A stretch of DNA of 64,000 nucleotides from Ruegeria_B marisflavi (GTDB taxonomy: Bacteria > Pseudomonadota > Alphaproteobacteria > Rhodobacterales > Rhodobacteraceae), in the NCBI RefSeq assembly GCF_025673445.1, contig NZ_JAOVQN010000008.1, forward strand, positions 104,144 to 168,143, given 5' to 3'. Positions 28,032 through 36,082 of the stretch are shown piece by piece. The number at the start of each line of letters is the position of its first letter. Position 1 is the first letter of the stretch. The position numbers and the translations under genes are program-made. The notes under the pieces are model-generated. The model did not search any database, was not told where the DNA came from, and was given only the letters and a program-made list of their open reading frames with translations.

Positions 28032-29153
28032 ATGATCAGAACTCTTAGAACGACCTCCGCTATGGTGATCGCCGCCGTGGCGTTTTCATCGGCTGCCTCG
28101 GCGCAGCTTCTCTACGAAAACCAGTCCGGCGGATCCGTCGAACTTTATGGCCAGTTCAACCCGGCCATCATTTCGGTGGACGATGGCCAGGAAACCGAGA
28201 CGAATATCCGCGACAATGACCTGTCGCGCAGCCGTGTGGGCCTGCGCCTGGCGCAACCGTTCGGCGACAACACATTCCGCTTCCGGTTCGAGGCCGGGCT
28301 GGGCCTGCCCAACTCGACCGAGACCAACCAGCTGGGCGACAATTTCAGCGGCTGGACCCGGGACGATCTGCGCCATATCGACTTCTCGCTCGAAGGCGAC
28401 TGGGGCCGGGTCTCGCTGGGGCAGGGCAGCATGGCTGCCGATGGCATCGCCGAATCCGACCTGTCCTATGTCGGATTGGCACTTTATTCGTACACTGCCG
28501 ACGCCAATGCGGCCTTTCTGTTCCGCGACAATACCGGCGTTTTGTCCGGCCCGGCGGTGGGCGATACACTCGATACCTTCGATGGGTCGCGCCGAGGCCG
28601 CATCCGCTATGACAGCCCCGAGATTGCCGGGTTCACCTTCTCGGCCGCCTATGGCGAGAACATTCTGAACACGGCTGACACCTCGGATTACTACGATGCT
28701 GCGGTGCGCTATTCGGGCGAGTTTGGTGGCGGCATCCAGTTGGATGCCGGTCTGGCCTATCAGGTGCGCGACAATAACGGCATTGATCGTTCGGATGTGG
28801 TGGGCTCGACCTCGGTTCTGCTTCAGAACGGGCTCAGCTTTACCTTTGCCGGCGGTACGCGGGACAACGACGCCGCAGGCGCAAGCGACCCCGACTATCT
28901 CTATTTTAAGGTCGCTTATGATGCCGACTGGTTCTCGTTCGGGCAGACCGGCGTCGGCGTGCATTACTATGACGGCTCGGACTTCAATGTCGCAGGTTCG
29001 GAAACCAAAGGGTGGGGCGTTGGCGTTGCGCAGCGTGTCGAGGCGTACAATACCGACGTCTACTTCACCTATCAGAACTATGAGTACAGCGATGCGGCAA
29101 ACAGCTATCAGGATCTGAGCACCCTGGTTCTGGGTGCGCGCTGGCGCTTCTGA
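28032..29153 (+). CDS. Outer-membrane porin, paralogue 2
   Basis: 373-residue porin with the same plan as its upstream neighbour: signal peptide ending SAASAQ, first strand GGSVELYGQFNPAIISVDDG, internal segments WGRVSLGQGSMAADGIAESD and FEAGLGLPNSTETNQLGDNF, and C-terminal LVLGARWRF with terminal Phe. The shared GQGSMA-DGIA block shows that the two arose by duplication, while the extracellular-loop segments differ. Different pore selectivity or regulation of the pair is an inference. Confidence 0.9.
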   Translation: MIRTLRTTSAMVIAAVAFSSAASAQLLYENQSGGSVELYGQFNPAIISVDDGQETETNIRDNDLSRSRVGLRLAQPFGDNTFRFRFEAGLGLPNSTETNQLGDNFSGWTRDDLRHIDFSLEGDWGRVSLGQGSMAADGIAESDLSYVGLALYSYTADANAAFLFRDNTGVLSGPAVGDTLDTFDGSRRGRIRYDSPEIAGFTFSAAYGENILNTADTSDYYDAAVRYSGEFGGGIQLDAGLAYQVRDNNGIDRSDVVGSTSVLLQNGLSFTFAGGTRDNDAAGASDPDYLYFKVAYDADWFSFGQTGVGVHYYDGSDFNVAGSETKGWGVGVAQRVEAYNTDVYFTYQNYEYSDAANSYQDLSTLVLGARWRF

Positions 29154-29181
29154 TGTTGCGGCAACCCTGATCGCAACCACG

Positions 29182-29216
29182 CGCGTCCCGGTTTTGCCGG
29201 GACGCGTATGTTTTTA
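29182..29216 (+). terminator. Intrinsic terminator of porin 2
   Basis: 10-bp stem CGCGTCCCGG / CCGGGACGCG with a TTTTG loop, followed by TATGTTTTTA, about 28 bases past the stop. Confidence 0.8.
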
Positions 29217-29341
29217 AGGCTGCAAATGGGTGCCGATTGGGCATAACCCCTTGCACCGGCCGGGCAGGGCAAATAGAACGCCTCAAATTGTGCATGGCGC
29301 ACGCCCGATGCGTGCGCTCCGAATCCTATGGGGACTACCAT

Positions 29342-30673
29342 ATGCAGGTTACCGAGACTCTGAACGAAGGTCTGAAACGCGGCTACAACATCGTGGTTAC
29401 AGCGGCTGAGCTGGACGCGAAGGTCAACGAAAAGCTGGTCGAGGCGCAGCCCGAAATCGAGATGAAGGGCTTTCGCAAGGGCAAGGTGCCGATGGCGCTG
29501 CTGAAAAAGCAGTTCGGCCAGCGTCTGCTGGGCGAGGCAATGCAGGAAACCATCGACGGCGCGATGAACAAGCACTTCGAAGCCAGCGGTGACCGTCCGG
29601 CGCTCCAGCCCGAGGTCAAGATGACCAACGAGGACTGGAAAGAGGGCGACGATGTCGAGGTCTCAATGTCCTACGAGGCGCTGCCGGCTATCCCCGAAGT
29701 AGACCTGAGCGACATCAGCCTGGAGAAGCTGGTGGTGAAAGCTGACGATGCCGCGATTGAAGAAGCACTCGGTAACCTGGCCGAAACCGCGCAGGATTTC
29801 AAATCGCGCAAGAAAGGCTCCAAGGCCAAGGACGGCGATCAGGTTGTGATTGACTTCCTGGGCAAGGTCGACGGCGAAGCGTTTGATGGTGGTTCGGCCG
29901 AAGACTATCCGCTGGTTCTGGGCTCCAACAGCTTTATTCCTGGTTTCGAAGATCAACTGGTCGGCGTGAAGGCTGGCGAAGAAAAAGACGTTAAAGTCAC
30001 CTTCCCTGCTGAATATGGCGCGGCCCACCTGGCAGGCAAAGAGGCCGTATTCACCTGCACGATCAAAGACGTGAAAGAGCCTGTTGCCGCCGAGATCGAC
30101 GACGAGCTGGCCAAGAAATTCGGAGCCGAGGATCTTGCGGCCCTCAAGGGGCAGATCGCCGAGCGGCTGGAAGCCGAGTACACCGGCGCTGCCCGAGCCG
30201 TGCTAAAGCGCGCGCTGCTTGATGTGCTGGACGTCAAGGTTTCTTTCGACCTGCCGCCGAGCCTGGTAGAGGCAGAAGCCAAGCAGATTGCGCACCAGCT
30301 GTGGCACGAAGAGAACCCGGAAGTGCACGATCACAACCATGGTGAGATCGAGACCACGGACGAGCACAACAAACTGGCCGAACGCCGCGTGCGCCTGGGC
30401 CTGCTGCTGGCCGATCTGGGCCAGAAGGCCGAGGTTGAAGTCACCGATGCAGAAATGACCCAGGCGATTCTGGCACAAGCCCGTCAATATCCTGGGCAAG
30501 AGCGCCAGTTCTTTGAGTTTATCCAGAAGAACGCCGCCATGCAGCAGCAACTGCGCGCACCGATCTTCGAAGACAAGGTTGTCGATCACGTCGTGGCTCA
30601 AGCCAAGGTGACCGAAAAGGAAATCAGCAAGGACGACCTGCAAAAGGCACTTGAAGAGCTCGATACCGAGTAA
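29342..30673 (+). CDS. tig: Trigger factor
   Basis: Ribosome-associated chaperone of 443 residues. The N-terminal domain carries the ribosome-docking signature GFRKGKVPMALLKKQFG at about residues 44-60. The FKBP-type prolyl isomerase domain follows (GDQVVIDFLGKVDGEAFDGG, FIPGFEDQLVGVKAGEEKDV), then the helical C-terminal arm domain. The ATG at 29342 follows GGGGAC; the frame is open upstream but without family sequence. A His-rich insertion (HDHNHG near residue 335) is a small oddity. A strong terminator follows. Confidence 0.97.
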   Translation: MQVTETLNEGLKRGYNIVVTAAELDAKVNEKLVEAQPEIEMKGFRKGKVPMALLKKQFGQRLLGEAMQETIDGAMNKHFEASGDRPALQPEVKMTNEDWKEGDDVEVSMSYEALPAIPEVDLSDISLEKLVVKADDAAIEEALGNLAETAQDFKSRKKGSKAKDGDQVVIDFLGKVDGEAFDGGSAEDYPLVLGSNSFIPGFEDQLVGVKAGEEKDVKVTFPAEYGAAHLAGKEAVFTCTIKDVKEPVAAEIDDELAKKFGAEDLAALKGQIAERLEAEYTGAARAVLKRALLDVLDVKVSFDLPPSLVEAEAKQIAHQLWHEENPEVHDHNHGEIETTDEHNKLAERRVRLGLLLADLGQKAEVEVTDAEMTQAILAQARQYPGQERQFFEFIQKNAAMQQQLRAPIFEDKVVDHVVAQAKVTEKEISKDDLQKALEELDTE

Positions 30674-30702
30674 GTCGCGTGCGATAGTTGAATCGCAATG
30701 AC

Positions 30703-30730
30703 AGAGCCGCCCCATGGGGCGGCTCTTTTC
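30703..30730 (+). terminator. Terminator between tig and luxI (bidirectional)
   Basis: Perfect 24-base palindrome made of AGAGCCGCCCCA and its complement, followed by TTTTCTTT on the plus strand. It lies between convergent genes and may also stop luxI transcripts. Confidence 0.85.
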
Positions 30731-30757
30731 TTTGACAAGACTTTTGAGTGATACCTG

Positions 30758-31624
30758 TCAGATTTCGCGCGCTAGCATGCTTAGGAAGTTTTTCAGTACC
30801 GTTTTCCTTTCCGCGCTGATTTCTCGAGGAAGAGCGTCAATCAGGGCATAGACAGCATTCAGTTCCTTGTCGTTGTCAGCCGCGCGAATTTGCTCCACGA
30901 AATACGCTTCCAGCGCGGTCAGTTTCCCTTTTCCAGATCGAGCCGACCTTCCTTGTTCCGGGAATGGAATGACACGTTTGCTGTTAAAGAGCGCCAGGGC
31001 CTCATCGTCGCTCAGAAAGACATCGTGGCAAATACCCGCGAACTTGCGCACCCTTTCAACCCGCTCTTCGCTGGTGTCCAGCAACGCGGCCAGCGCCGGC
31101 ACCTTGCCCATTGGAACCGTCTGACCGACATAGTCATAGGGCGCGTTGTCCGAACGCTTCAGAACTCTGTCCATGACTGGATCAATGACAGTAACGATAT
31201 CCTTGATCCCGGACCTGCGGGCGTATTCAAGCGAGCCGATCATCAGTTCGCATGTCGCATAAGAAACTGAGTTTCGATCCTTGCTGCGGTTGAGACGCTG
31301 AGTATCGACGCAAAATCGCGTCGATTCCCACATCGTTGCACTACGGATTGGCGGTTCGCCACATAGAATGTCCGAGAACACGTCCGCAAGCATATGCGGA
31401 CCGGTCGTCTGAAGGGCTCTGACGGCGGCGACCACGTGGCCGTCCGAATCCAGCCCGACAACATACGCGGGATCGAGGTGATCGAATTCGTCGATCTCTT
31501 TTCCATCCTGGATGTTAACCTTCCAACCGAGACGATCTCCGAATACCCGGGCACGCAAACGAAACATTTCATCCAGAACCCCACTGAACAGATGCTTATT
31601 CAAAGCGTCGATCACGATGATCAT
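30758..31624 (-). CDS. Acyl-homoserine-lactone synthase (LuxI family)
   Basis: Makes an N-acyl-homoserine lactone signal from SAM and acyl-ACP. The conserved LuxI residues are at their canonical positions: R24, F28, W34, D45, D48, R69, E100 and R103 (FRLRARVFGDRLGW, DEFDHLDP, WESTRFCVD). At 288 residues it is about 70 longer than classical LuxI; the extra C-terminus from about 215 is charged and helical. It lies 107 bases downstream of the luxR gene on the same strand, with a candidate lux-type box between them. Acyl-chain preference cannot be read from sequence. Confidence 0.95.
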   Translation of the reverse strand: MIIVIDALNKHLFSGVLDEMFRLRARVFGDRLGWKVNIQDGKEIDEFDHLDPAYVVGLDSDGHVVAAVRALQTTGPHMLADVFSDILCGEPPIRSATMWESTRFCVDTQRLNRSKDRNSVSYATCELMIGSLEYARRSGIKDIVTVIDPVMDRVLKRSDNAPYDYVGQTVPMGKVPALAALLDTSEERVERVRKFAGICHDVFLSDDEALALFNSKRVIPFPEQGRSARSGKGKLTALEAYFVEQIRAADNDKELNAVYALIDALPREISAERKTVLKNFLSMLAREI

Positions 31625-31684
31625 CTTTTTTCCCCTACGAGTGGATTTTGGTACACCAATGGTTACCCAAGTCGCGCTCTTGGA

Positions 31685-31704
31685 CTATTGGGGGATTCCC
31701 GTAG
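31685..31704 (-). promoter_or_regulatory. Candidate lux-type box upstream of luxI
   Basis: Imperfect 20-bp dyad CTATTGGGGGATTCCCGTAG centred 70 bp upstream of the luxI start, the size and position expected of a LuxR-family operator. The halves match at CTA-xx-GGG. It is a match of form, not to a known consensus. Confidence 0.35.
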
Positions 31705-31731
31705 AGTTTGTCAGAAAGATGGCAGAGGGGA

Positions 31732-32433
31732 TCAACCTGGGTAAATTAGGCCCAATCCTATGGCCCGCCCAACAGCTTGAGCCGTTGTCAGGGCACAGAG
31801 CTTTTCGCGTGATGAGCGAAGGTGAACCTCGACTGTCCGATGGGAAATAGAAAGGATATCACCTATATCCTGCTGGGATTTCCCAACAGCCACCCATTGC
31901 ATGATTTCCACTTCTCTTGTTGAGAGGGCAGGGTGGTACAGTATACGCCCCAGCAGATCAGAACCCATAACGGTATCGTGAATGTGTACGGCTATGGATT
32001 GGAGATCGCTGATCACATGGTTGACCAATTTGCGCCATTGTTCCGGCGAACAGTCCCGCGTCACACTTAGTAAACCGACGTCGCCGTATGGGCCGCGCAC
32101 AGGTATCGTAAGCCCCTGTTCGCTCAGGCCGAAATCATGGGCGTCCCGAAACACGCGCTTGAAATCCTTGCCGCGTTCCAGCCGACTCCAATCCACCGGC
32201 GCGATGCTTCGTTGGCTCATGTGCAGCGTCGGGTCGATCATGTGAAAACCTTGCTGCTGGTAATGTTGTTTCCAGTCGTCGCCGTAGGTTACGTATCCAT
32301 GTATCGCACCCGCTGCCGGATTAATGCCAGCATAGGCAGCATGGTCCATTTCGAACTTTTCGCGCAACTTTAGGAGGAACTCCGAATAAACGGCTTCCGT
32401 CTTGGGTAGAGTGCTGAGATCGACGATATCCAT
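31732..32433 (-). CDS. LuxR-family quorum-sensing regulator
   Basis: 233-residue regulator with an N-terminal autoinducer-binding domain and a C-terminal LuxR-type helix-turn-helix. Signal-pocket residues align with TraR: W54, Y58, D67, P68 (DDWKQHYQQQGFHMIDPTL) and W82 (VDWSRL). The DNA-binding part starts near 170: LSTREVEIMQWVAVGKSQQD, IGDILSISHRTVEVHLRSSR. It lies just upstream of, and is probably the partner of, the luxI gene. In Rhodobacter capsulatus a LuxR/LuxI pair modulates GTA production; any link to the GTA cluster here is an inference. Confidence 0.93.
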   Translation of the reverse strand: MDIVDLSTLPKTEAVYSEFLLKLREKFEMDHAAYAGINPAAGAIHGYVTYGDDWKQHYQQQGFHMIDPTLHMSQRSIAPVDWSRLERGKDFKRVFRDAHDFGLSEQGLTIPVRGPYGDVGLLSVTRDCSPEQWRKLVNHVISDLQSIAVHIHDTVMGSDLLGRILYHPALSTREVEIMQWVAVGKSQQDIGDILSISHRTVEVHLRSSREKLCALTTAQAVGRAIGLGLIYPG

Positions 32434-32472
32434 TCGCGTTACCTGTCGGTGTCGAACGGTCGATACGCTCCT

Positions 32473-32877
32473 CTATCCGGATACATTCTCATCCGGTACG
32501 CGTGTGTTCACCGCCATCGTTCTAACAAATGCAAGAACAGCACGCTTTTGCTGTAGAGGCAAGCCGCTATAGATCTCAACCATTTCAACGGCATCGCGAT
32601 CCTTGAGGAAAACGAGCTTGTCAACCGGCTGCTGTTCACCCGCGCTGTTACCGGTTTCCGATGCCTCTATACCTTCGAAAAAGTGACTGACATGTACTTC
32701 CAGAACCTCGGCGATCGCCCACAGGCGAGAAGCGCTGACACGATTAGCTCCGGACTCGTACTTCTGAACCTGCTGAAACCGAACACCAATGGCCCGACCG
32801 AGATCGGCCTGGCTCATACCGAGAGCCATTCGGCGGGCTCGAATTCGCTGGCCAACAACGGTATCGACAGTATTCAT
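32473..32877 (-). CDS. XRE-family helix-turn-helix regulator
   Basis: 134-residue regulator with an HTH_3 DNA-binding domain at residues 8-62 (IRARRMALGMSQADLGRAIG, VRFQQVQKYESGANRVSASR), a polar linker, and a C-terminal helical tail (VEMVEIYSGLPLQQKRAVLA) that may serve in oligomerization. It lies 39 bases upstream of luxR on the same strand, so it may be in one transcript with luxR-luxI. Proteins of this layout are common in alphaproteobacteria. The target is unknown; local control of the quorum-sensing genes is plausible. Confidence 0.85.
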   Translation of the reverse strand: MNTVDTVVGQRIRARRMALGMSQADLGRAIGVRFQQVQKYESGANRVSASRLWAIAEVLEVHVSHFFEGIEASETGNSAGEQQPVDKLVFLKDRDAVEMVEIYSGLPLQQKRAVLAFVRTMAVNTRVPDENVSG

Positions 32878-33261
32878 TCATTCACCTGTAATCTTCACAT
32901 TTTCAATGTGCGTCATCTCTCGCCCGCTTACCAACGTGTCGCCAGAGAGGAGCCACAAGCTAGACATGTCAAAGATTGCCAAATTGTTGGCGTTCTGACA
33001 ACGAGTTTCCTGTTCAGGTTGCGCAGGAGAACTGCCGAAAATGGAACGCTGCAGGGTGTACTAATTTTTTGGTATCAAGGGTTTGAGAGATGGAAGCTTT
33101 GCGTCGGCGTGTAGTTTTGGGCATGTTCGGCAATAGGGAAGTTCTTGGAAGTCTTAACTTTTGCCTGCTAGCAATGCCGCGGTAGAGTGCGATCTGCTAC
33201 GGTAGTTACTCCAAATCGTTTACGTGCGATATTAGGAAAACCATATTAGACTGACGTTACG
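32878..33261. other. Intergenic region upstream of the XRE regulator
   Basis: 384 bases of moderately AT-rich sequence, upstream of the XRE gene and downstream of the transglycosylase gene. It should hold the XRE-luxR-luxI promoter. Near-repeats CGGTAGAGTGCGATCTG / CTACGGTAG occur at about 33180-33207. No ORF with family features and no clear terminator were seen. Confidence 0.35.
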
Positions 33262-33735
33262 TCAAGAGGCGGGTCGTAGACCGGTTTCAACCAGCATGCC
33301 CCTCTGTTTCGCCTCATAGTAGTACCCGGAGGCATAGAGGCTGATCGCCCTGGATTGGCTACCATTGGCGAGAAGCCAGGCACCACGCAGATACTTCCCC
33401 GCATATTGCAAGTTTGTATCGGCATCCAGAAGCCCATCGGGAGACCCGCGATAGCCCATGGTTCGCGCCGTGGCAGGAAGGATCTGAAGCAGGCCATAGT
33501 ATGGCCTGTTCACTGCCCAAGGTCGGTGCGTGCTTTCGCGTATGGCCAACTTGTGAACCAGGTCACGGGGGATTTCGTAATGGTCCGCCCACCTGTTGAT
33601 CGAAGCACGCAGTTCCGGAGTTTCGTTCGGATAGAGTGGCGGGTCGAATGTCTCTTCTTTCGAAGTTCTGGCGGAACAGGCGGTCACAGTCCAGGCAAGT
33701 CCGCAGAACAACAGGGCGCGTCGGGTAGGGGTCAT
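33262..33735 (-). CDS. Small lytic transglycosylase (SLT domain) lipoprotein
   Basis: 157-residue exported protein with a lipobox-like TACS at about residue 20 and a compact SLT/lysozyme-like domain. The catalytic Glu is in LAIRESTHRPWAV, followed by YYGLLQILPATARTMGYRG, DADTNLQYAGKYL and SLYASGYYYEAKQRG. It cleaves peptidoglycan glycan strands. The compact size resembles the dedicated transglycosylases of secretion systems, but no secretion genes lie nearby. Confidence 0.85.
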   Translation of the reverse strand: MTPTRRALLFCGLAWTVTACSARTSKEETFDPPLYPNETPELRASINRWADHYEIPRDLVHKLAIRESTHRPWAVNRPYYGLLQILPATARTMGYRGSPDGLLDADTNLQYAGKYLRGAWLLANGSQSRAISLYASGYYYEAKQRGMLVETGLRPAS

Positions 33736-33870
33736 CGGTTGCTCTTCAGCAGTTGATCAAATGCTGGAATAGCCGGGATGCTTGTTTTTGCGAAGGGAAA
33801 GAAAATGGGGTGGGGTCCCTGTGGGCGGAATCCGGCCAATTGCCGGTACAAGTATCGTTTGGGTGGTCCC

Positions 33871-33904
33871 AAAAACGAACAAGGCCGCCCAATTGGGCGG
33901 CCTT
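33871..33904 (-). terminator. Intrinsic terminator of the rpsF-rpsR-rplI operon
   Basis: Perfect 24-base palindrome made of AAGGCCGCCCAA and its complement, 22 bases past the rplI stop. On the minus strand it continues into GTTCGTTTTT, a T-rich tail. Confidence 0.8.
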
Positions 33905-33925
33905 GACCATCATCTGACCCTAGGT

Positions 33926-34522
33926 TCAGACGTTACTGTCGGAACCAGCCGCGTCGTCGTCCGACGCAGCGCTACCGATGTCGTCGAACAACTCGGCGAT
34001 CTCAAACTCCGCTGCCGCTTCTTCTTCGGCGGCGAGTTCCTGGATCGATTTGCCGGTTGCCTGCAACTCTGCCTCTTCAGGCGAGCGGGCGACGTTGAGT
34101 TCGATGCTGACCTCGACTTCAGGGTGCAGGCGAACGGCGACGGTGTGCAGGCCCAGTTCCTTGATCGGGGCGATCAGGGCAACCTGTTTCTTGTCCAGCG
34201 AGAAGCCAGCTTCGGTGGCGGCATCGGCCGCGTCACGGGGCGTGACAGAGCCATAAAGCGCGCCGGCATCCGATGCCGAGCGAATCACGATGAACTGCTG
34301 ACCGTCGAGCTTTTCTGCCAGGGCTTCGGCTTCTTGCTTGGTTTCCAGGTTGCGCGCTTCAAGCTGCGCTTTCTGGGCTTCGAACGCGGCGACATTGGCA
34401 GCCGACGCGGTCAGCGCCTTGCCCTGCGGCAGCAGGAAGTTGCGGGCATAGCCAGGGCGAACGTCAACGACTTCGCCCATCTGGCCCAGCTTGGCAACAC
34501 GTTCCAGAAGGATAACTTGCAT
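33926..34522 (-). CDS. rplI: 50S ribosomal protein L9
   Basis: 198-residue L9 with the N-terminal signature MQVILLERVAKLGQMGEVVD, VRPGYARNFLLPQGKA, a connecting helix and the C-terminal rRNA-binding domain (IVIRSASDAGALYGSVTPRD). Beyond the usual length of about 150 it has an acidic C-terminal tail of about 45 residues ending AASDDDAAGSDSNV, a lengthening seen in alphaproteobacteria. Third gene of the S6-S18-L9 operon; rpsR ends 12 bases upstream. Confidence 0.98.
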   Translation of the reverse strand: MQVILLERVAKLGQMGEVVDVRPGYARNFLLPQGKALTASAANVAAFEAQKAQLEARNLETKQEAEALAEKLDGQQFIVIRSASDAGALYGSVTPRDAADAATEAGFSLDKKQVALIAPIKELGLHTVAVRLHPEVEVSIELNVARSPEEAELQATGKSIQELAAEEEAAAEFEIAELFDDIGSAASDDDAAGSDSNV

Positions 34523-34534
34523 GTGCCTATCTCC

Positions 34535-34762
34535 TTACTTCACGGCATAGGGCAGCAGGGCGAGGAAGCGGGCACGCTTGATGGCGCGGGCCAGTTCACG
34601 CTGCTTCTTTGCCGAAACGGCGGTGATACGCGAGGGCACGATCTTGCCACGCTCGGAAATGTAGCGCTGGAGCAGCTTGGTGTCCTTGTAGTCGATCTTC
34701 GGCGCATTATCACCCGAGAAGGGGCAGACTTTGCGGCGGCGGAAAAACGGTTTTGCAGCCAT
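34535..34762 (-). CDS. rpsR: 30S ribosomal protein S18
   Basis: 75-residue S18: [20 protein letters not shown], then [20 protein letters not shown] and the C-terminal [19 protein letters not shown]. It pairs with S6 on the 16S rRNA platform. It lies 23 bases after rpsF and 12 before rplI. AAAAGGAG upstream is a strong ribosome-binding site. Confidence 0.98.
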
Positions 34763-34785
34763 GATTTAGTCTCCTTTTCCCGAGG

Positions 34786-35142
34786 TTACGCGCGGCGCTC
34801 GCGGCGCGGTTCACGCTCGTCGCGCTTCTGCATCTGGACCGAGGGGCCTTCCTCGTGCGCATCAACCTTGATGGTCAGGACGCGCATCACGTCTTCATGC
34901 AGGCGCATCAGGCGTTCCATTTCCTGCACGGCGGCCGAGGGGGCATCCGAGCGCAGGAAGGCATAGTGGCCCTTGCGGTTCTTGTTGATCTTGTAGGCCA
35001 TCGTCTTGACGCCCCAGTACTCGCTGTCGACCAGCTTGCCGCCGTTGTCGGCCAGTACTGCGCCAAAGTGTTCGATGAGGCCTTCGGCCTGCGCGTTGGA
35101 CAGGTCCTGACGCGCGATCATTACATGCTCGTAGAGAGCCAT
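34786..35142 (-). CDS. rpsF: 30S ribosomal protein S6
   Basis: 118-residue S6 starting MALYEHVMIARQDLSNAQAE, with the conserved KLVDSEYWGVKTMAYKINKN and KGHYAFLRSDAPSAAVQEME blocks and a basic/acidic C-terminal tail. The start at 35142 follows CTGGAGATG; the frame stays open further upstream through the leader, but that part is not S6. First gene of the operon. The leader holds a long hairpin resembling the S6:S18 autoregulatory element. Confidence 0.97.
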   Translation of the reverse strand: MALYEHVMIARQDLSNAQAEGLIEHFGAVLADNGGKLVDSEYWGVKTMAYKINKNRKGHYAFLRSDAPSAAVQEMERLMRLHEDVMRVLTIKVDAHEEGPSVQMQKRDEREPRRERRA

Positions 35143-35176
35143 GTCATCTCCAGTTTCTATCAAGGCGCATTTCATA

Positions 35177-35208
35177 GGCAGGGCCTTTTGTCCTTTCGCG
35201 GCCCTGCC
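35177..35208 (-). promoter_or_regulatory. Candidate S6:S18-binding leader hairpin of rpsF
   Basis: In the minus-strand leader GGCAGGGCC and GGCCCTGCC form a perfect 9-bp stem around the loop GCGAAAGGACAAAA, ending 34 bases before the rpsF start. S6:S18 is known to bind a hairpin in its own mRNA that carries a conserved CCG; here CCG lies at the stem-loop border (GGGCCGCG). The position and CCG fit the known family; binding is an inference. Confidence 0.5.
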
Positions 35209-35252
35209 ACGAGAGACTGCGCGGTTCATGTCTTCTTGCGAAAGGATGGCCC

Positions 35253-35280
35253 CATATACACGGTTGTGCGTCAGGGGCAA
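35253..35280 (-). promoter_or_regulatory. Candidate rpsF promoter
   Basis: Minus-strand TTGCCC (35280-35275), a 16-base spacer and TATATG (35258-35253), upstream of the leader hairpin. A reasonable housekeeping-type promoter for the ribosomal operon. Confidence 0.5.
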
Positions 35281-35431
35281 GACCCCCGACGCCACCGCAT
35301 CTTTGGGTTGCGTGCCTTGTGTTGCCGCTCAATTACCCCGGGCTCGCCCCATTCCGGTCGCAATGTGAATCGAAGTTTAACCATGCCGAGACAGAGCTCG
35401 GCTGTTTTTTGCTCCGGGAGGGCGAAACGAG

Positions 35432-35947
35432 ATGCAAGTGGCTCAACAGACGTTCCGTAACCGGATGCCGTTGCCCTCTTTCGAGGAGTCGGTACCCCTG
35501 ATGATTACGTTCGCGCCGAACTGGCCGATCAGAACGGTATTCTTCAGGGTGATCGGTACGGCGCTTGTTATCGGTGCGGCTGCCATGTGGCTGTTGCCCG
35601 GGTCGGACACCAGCGCGGAAACGGCGCTGATGAAGCTTGGCGTTTCGTTGTTCTTTTTCTTCAGTGGTCTGGCTCTCTTGATGATGCATCATCAGGACAA
35701 CCAGCCGGACGCCTACTTCGACCCGATCCGTCGGGAACTGCGCGTTCTGCAAAAGAACAACCGGGGGCGGCCACAGACGATCCTACGGCGCAGCTATGAC
35801 AGCCTGGGCAGCGTCCGTTTCAACGAGCATTATCTTGATGTCAGCGATGTCGATGGAACGATCCTGATGCGGCTTCCGATCGACTCGACTGACATTCGCC
35901 ATGCGCTTCGCATGCAACTGAGTGGGCTGGTCAATATTTCCGCCTGA
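35432..35947 (+). CDS. Hypothetical membrane protein
   Basis: 171-residue protein with two membrane spans (FFRVIGTALVIGAAAMWLL and LGVSLFFFFSGLALLMM) followed by a soluble C-terminal domain (AYFDPIRRELRVLQKNNRGR, SYDSLGSVRFNEHYLDVSDV) with a PH-like strand pattern. I do not recognise the family. GGAGGGCGAAACGAG upstream gives a ribosome-binding site. It lies between the divergent rpsF operon and yceI; no functional context. Confidence 0.65.
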   Translation: MQVAQQTFRNRMPLPSFEESVPLMITFAPNWPIRTVFFRVIGTALVIGAAAMWLLPGSDTSAETALMKLGVSLFFFFSGLALLMMHHQDNQPDAYFDPIRRELRVLQKNNRGRPQTILRRSYDSLGSVRFNEHYLDVSDVDGTILMRLPIDSTDIRHALRMQLSGLVNISA

Positions 35948-36082
35948 TTGCCTGATGTTCATTCGCTCACATGTCCTGTGAGCGAATGGCGAGTTGCCCG
36001 ATTTCCCCGCCTGCCCCATGTCAAAGGCCAAGCCGAATAATGCGTTCGGCCTTGACCCACAATCGCTGACATGGAGCACCGT

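Noticed and set aside
31652..31663. TTGGT-AC-ACCAA near-palindrome between luxR and luxI as the lux box
   Set aside because: Only 12 bp and less than 40 bp from the luxI start; the 20-bp dyad at 31685-31704 has a better size and position.
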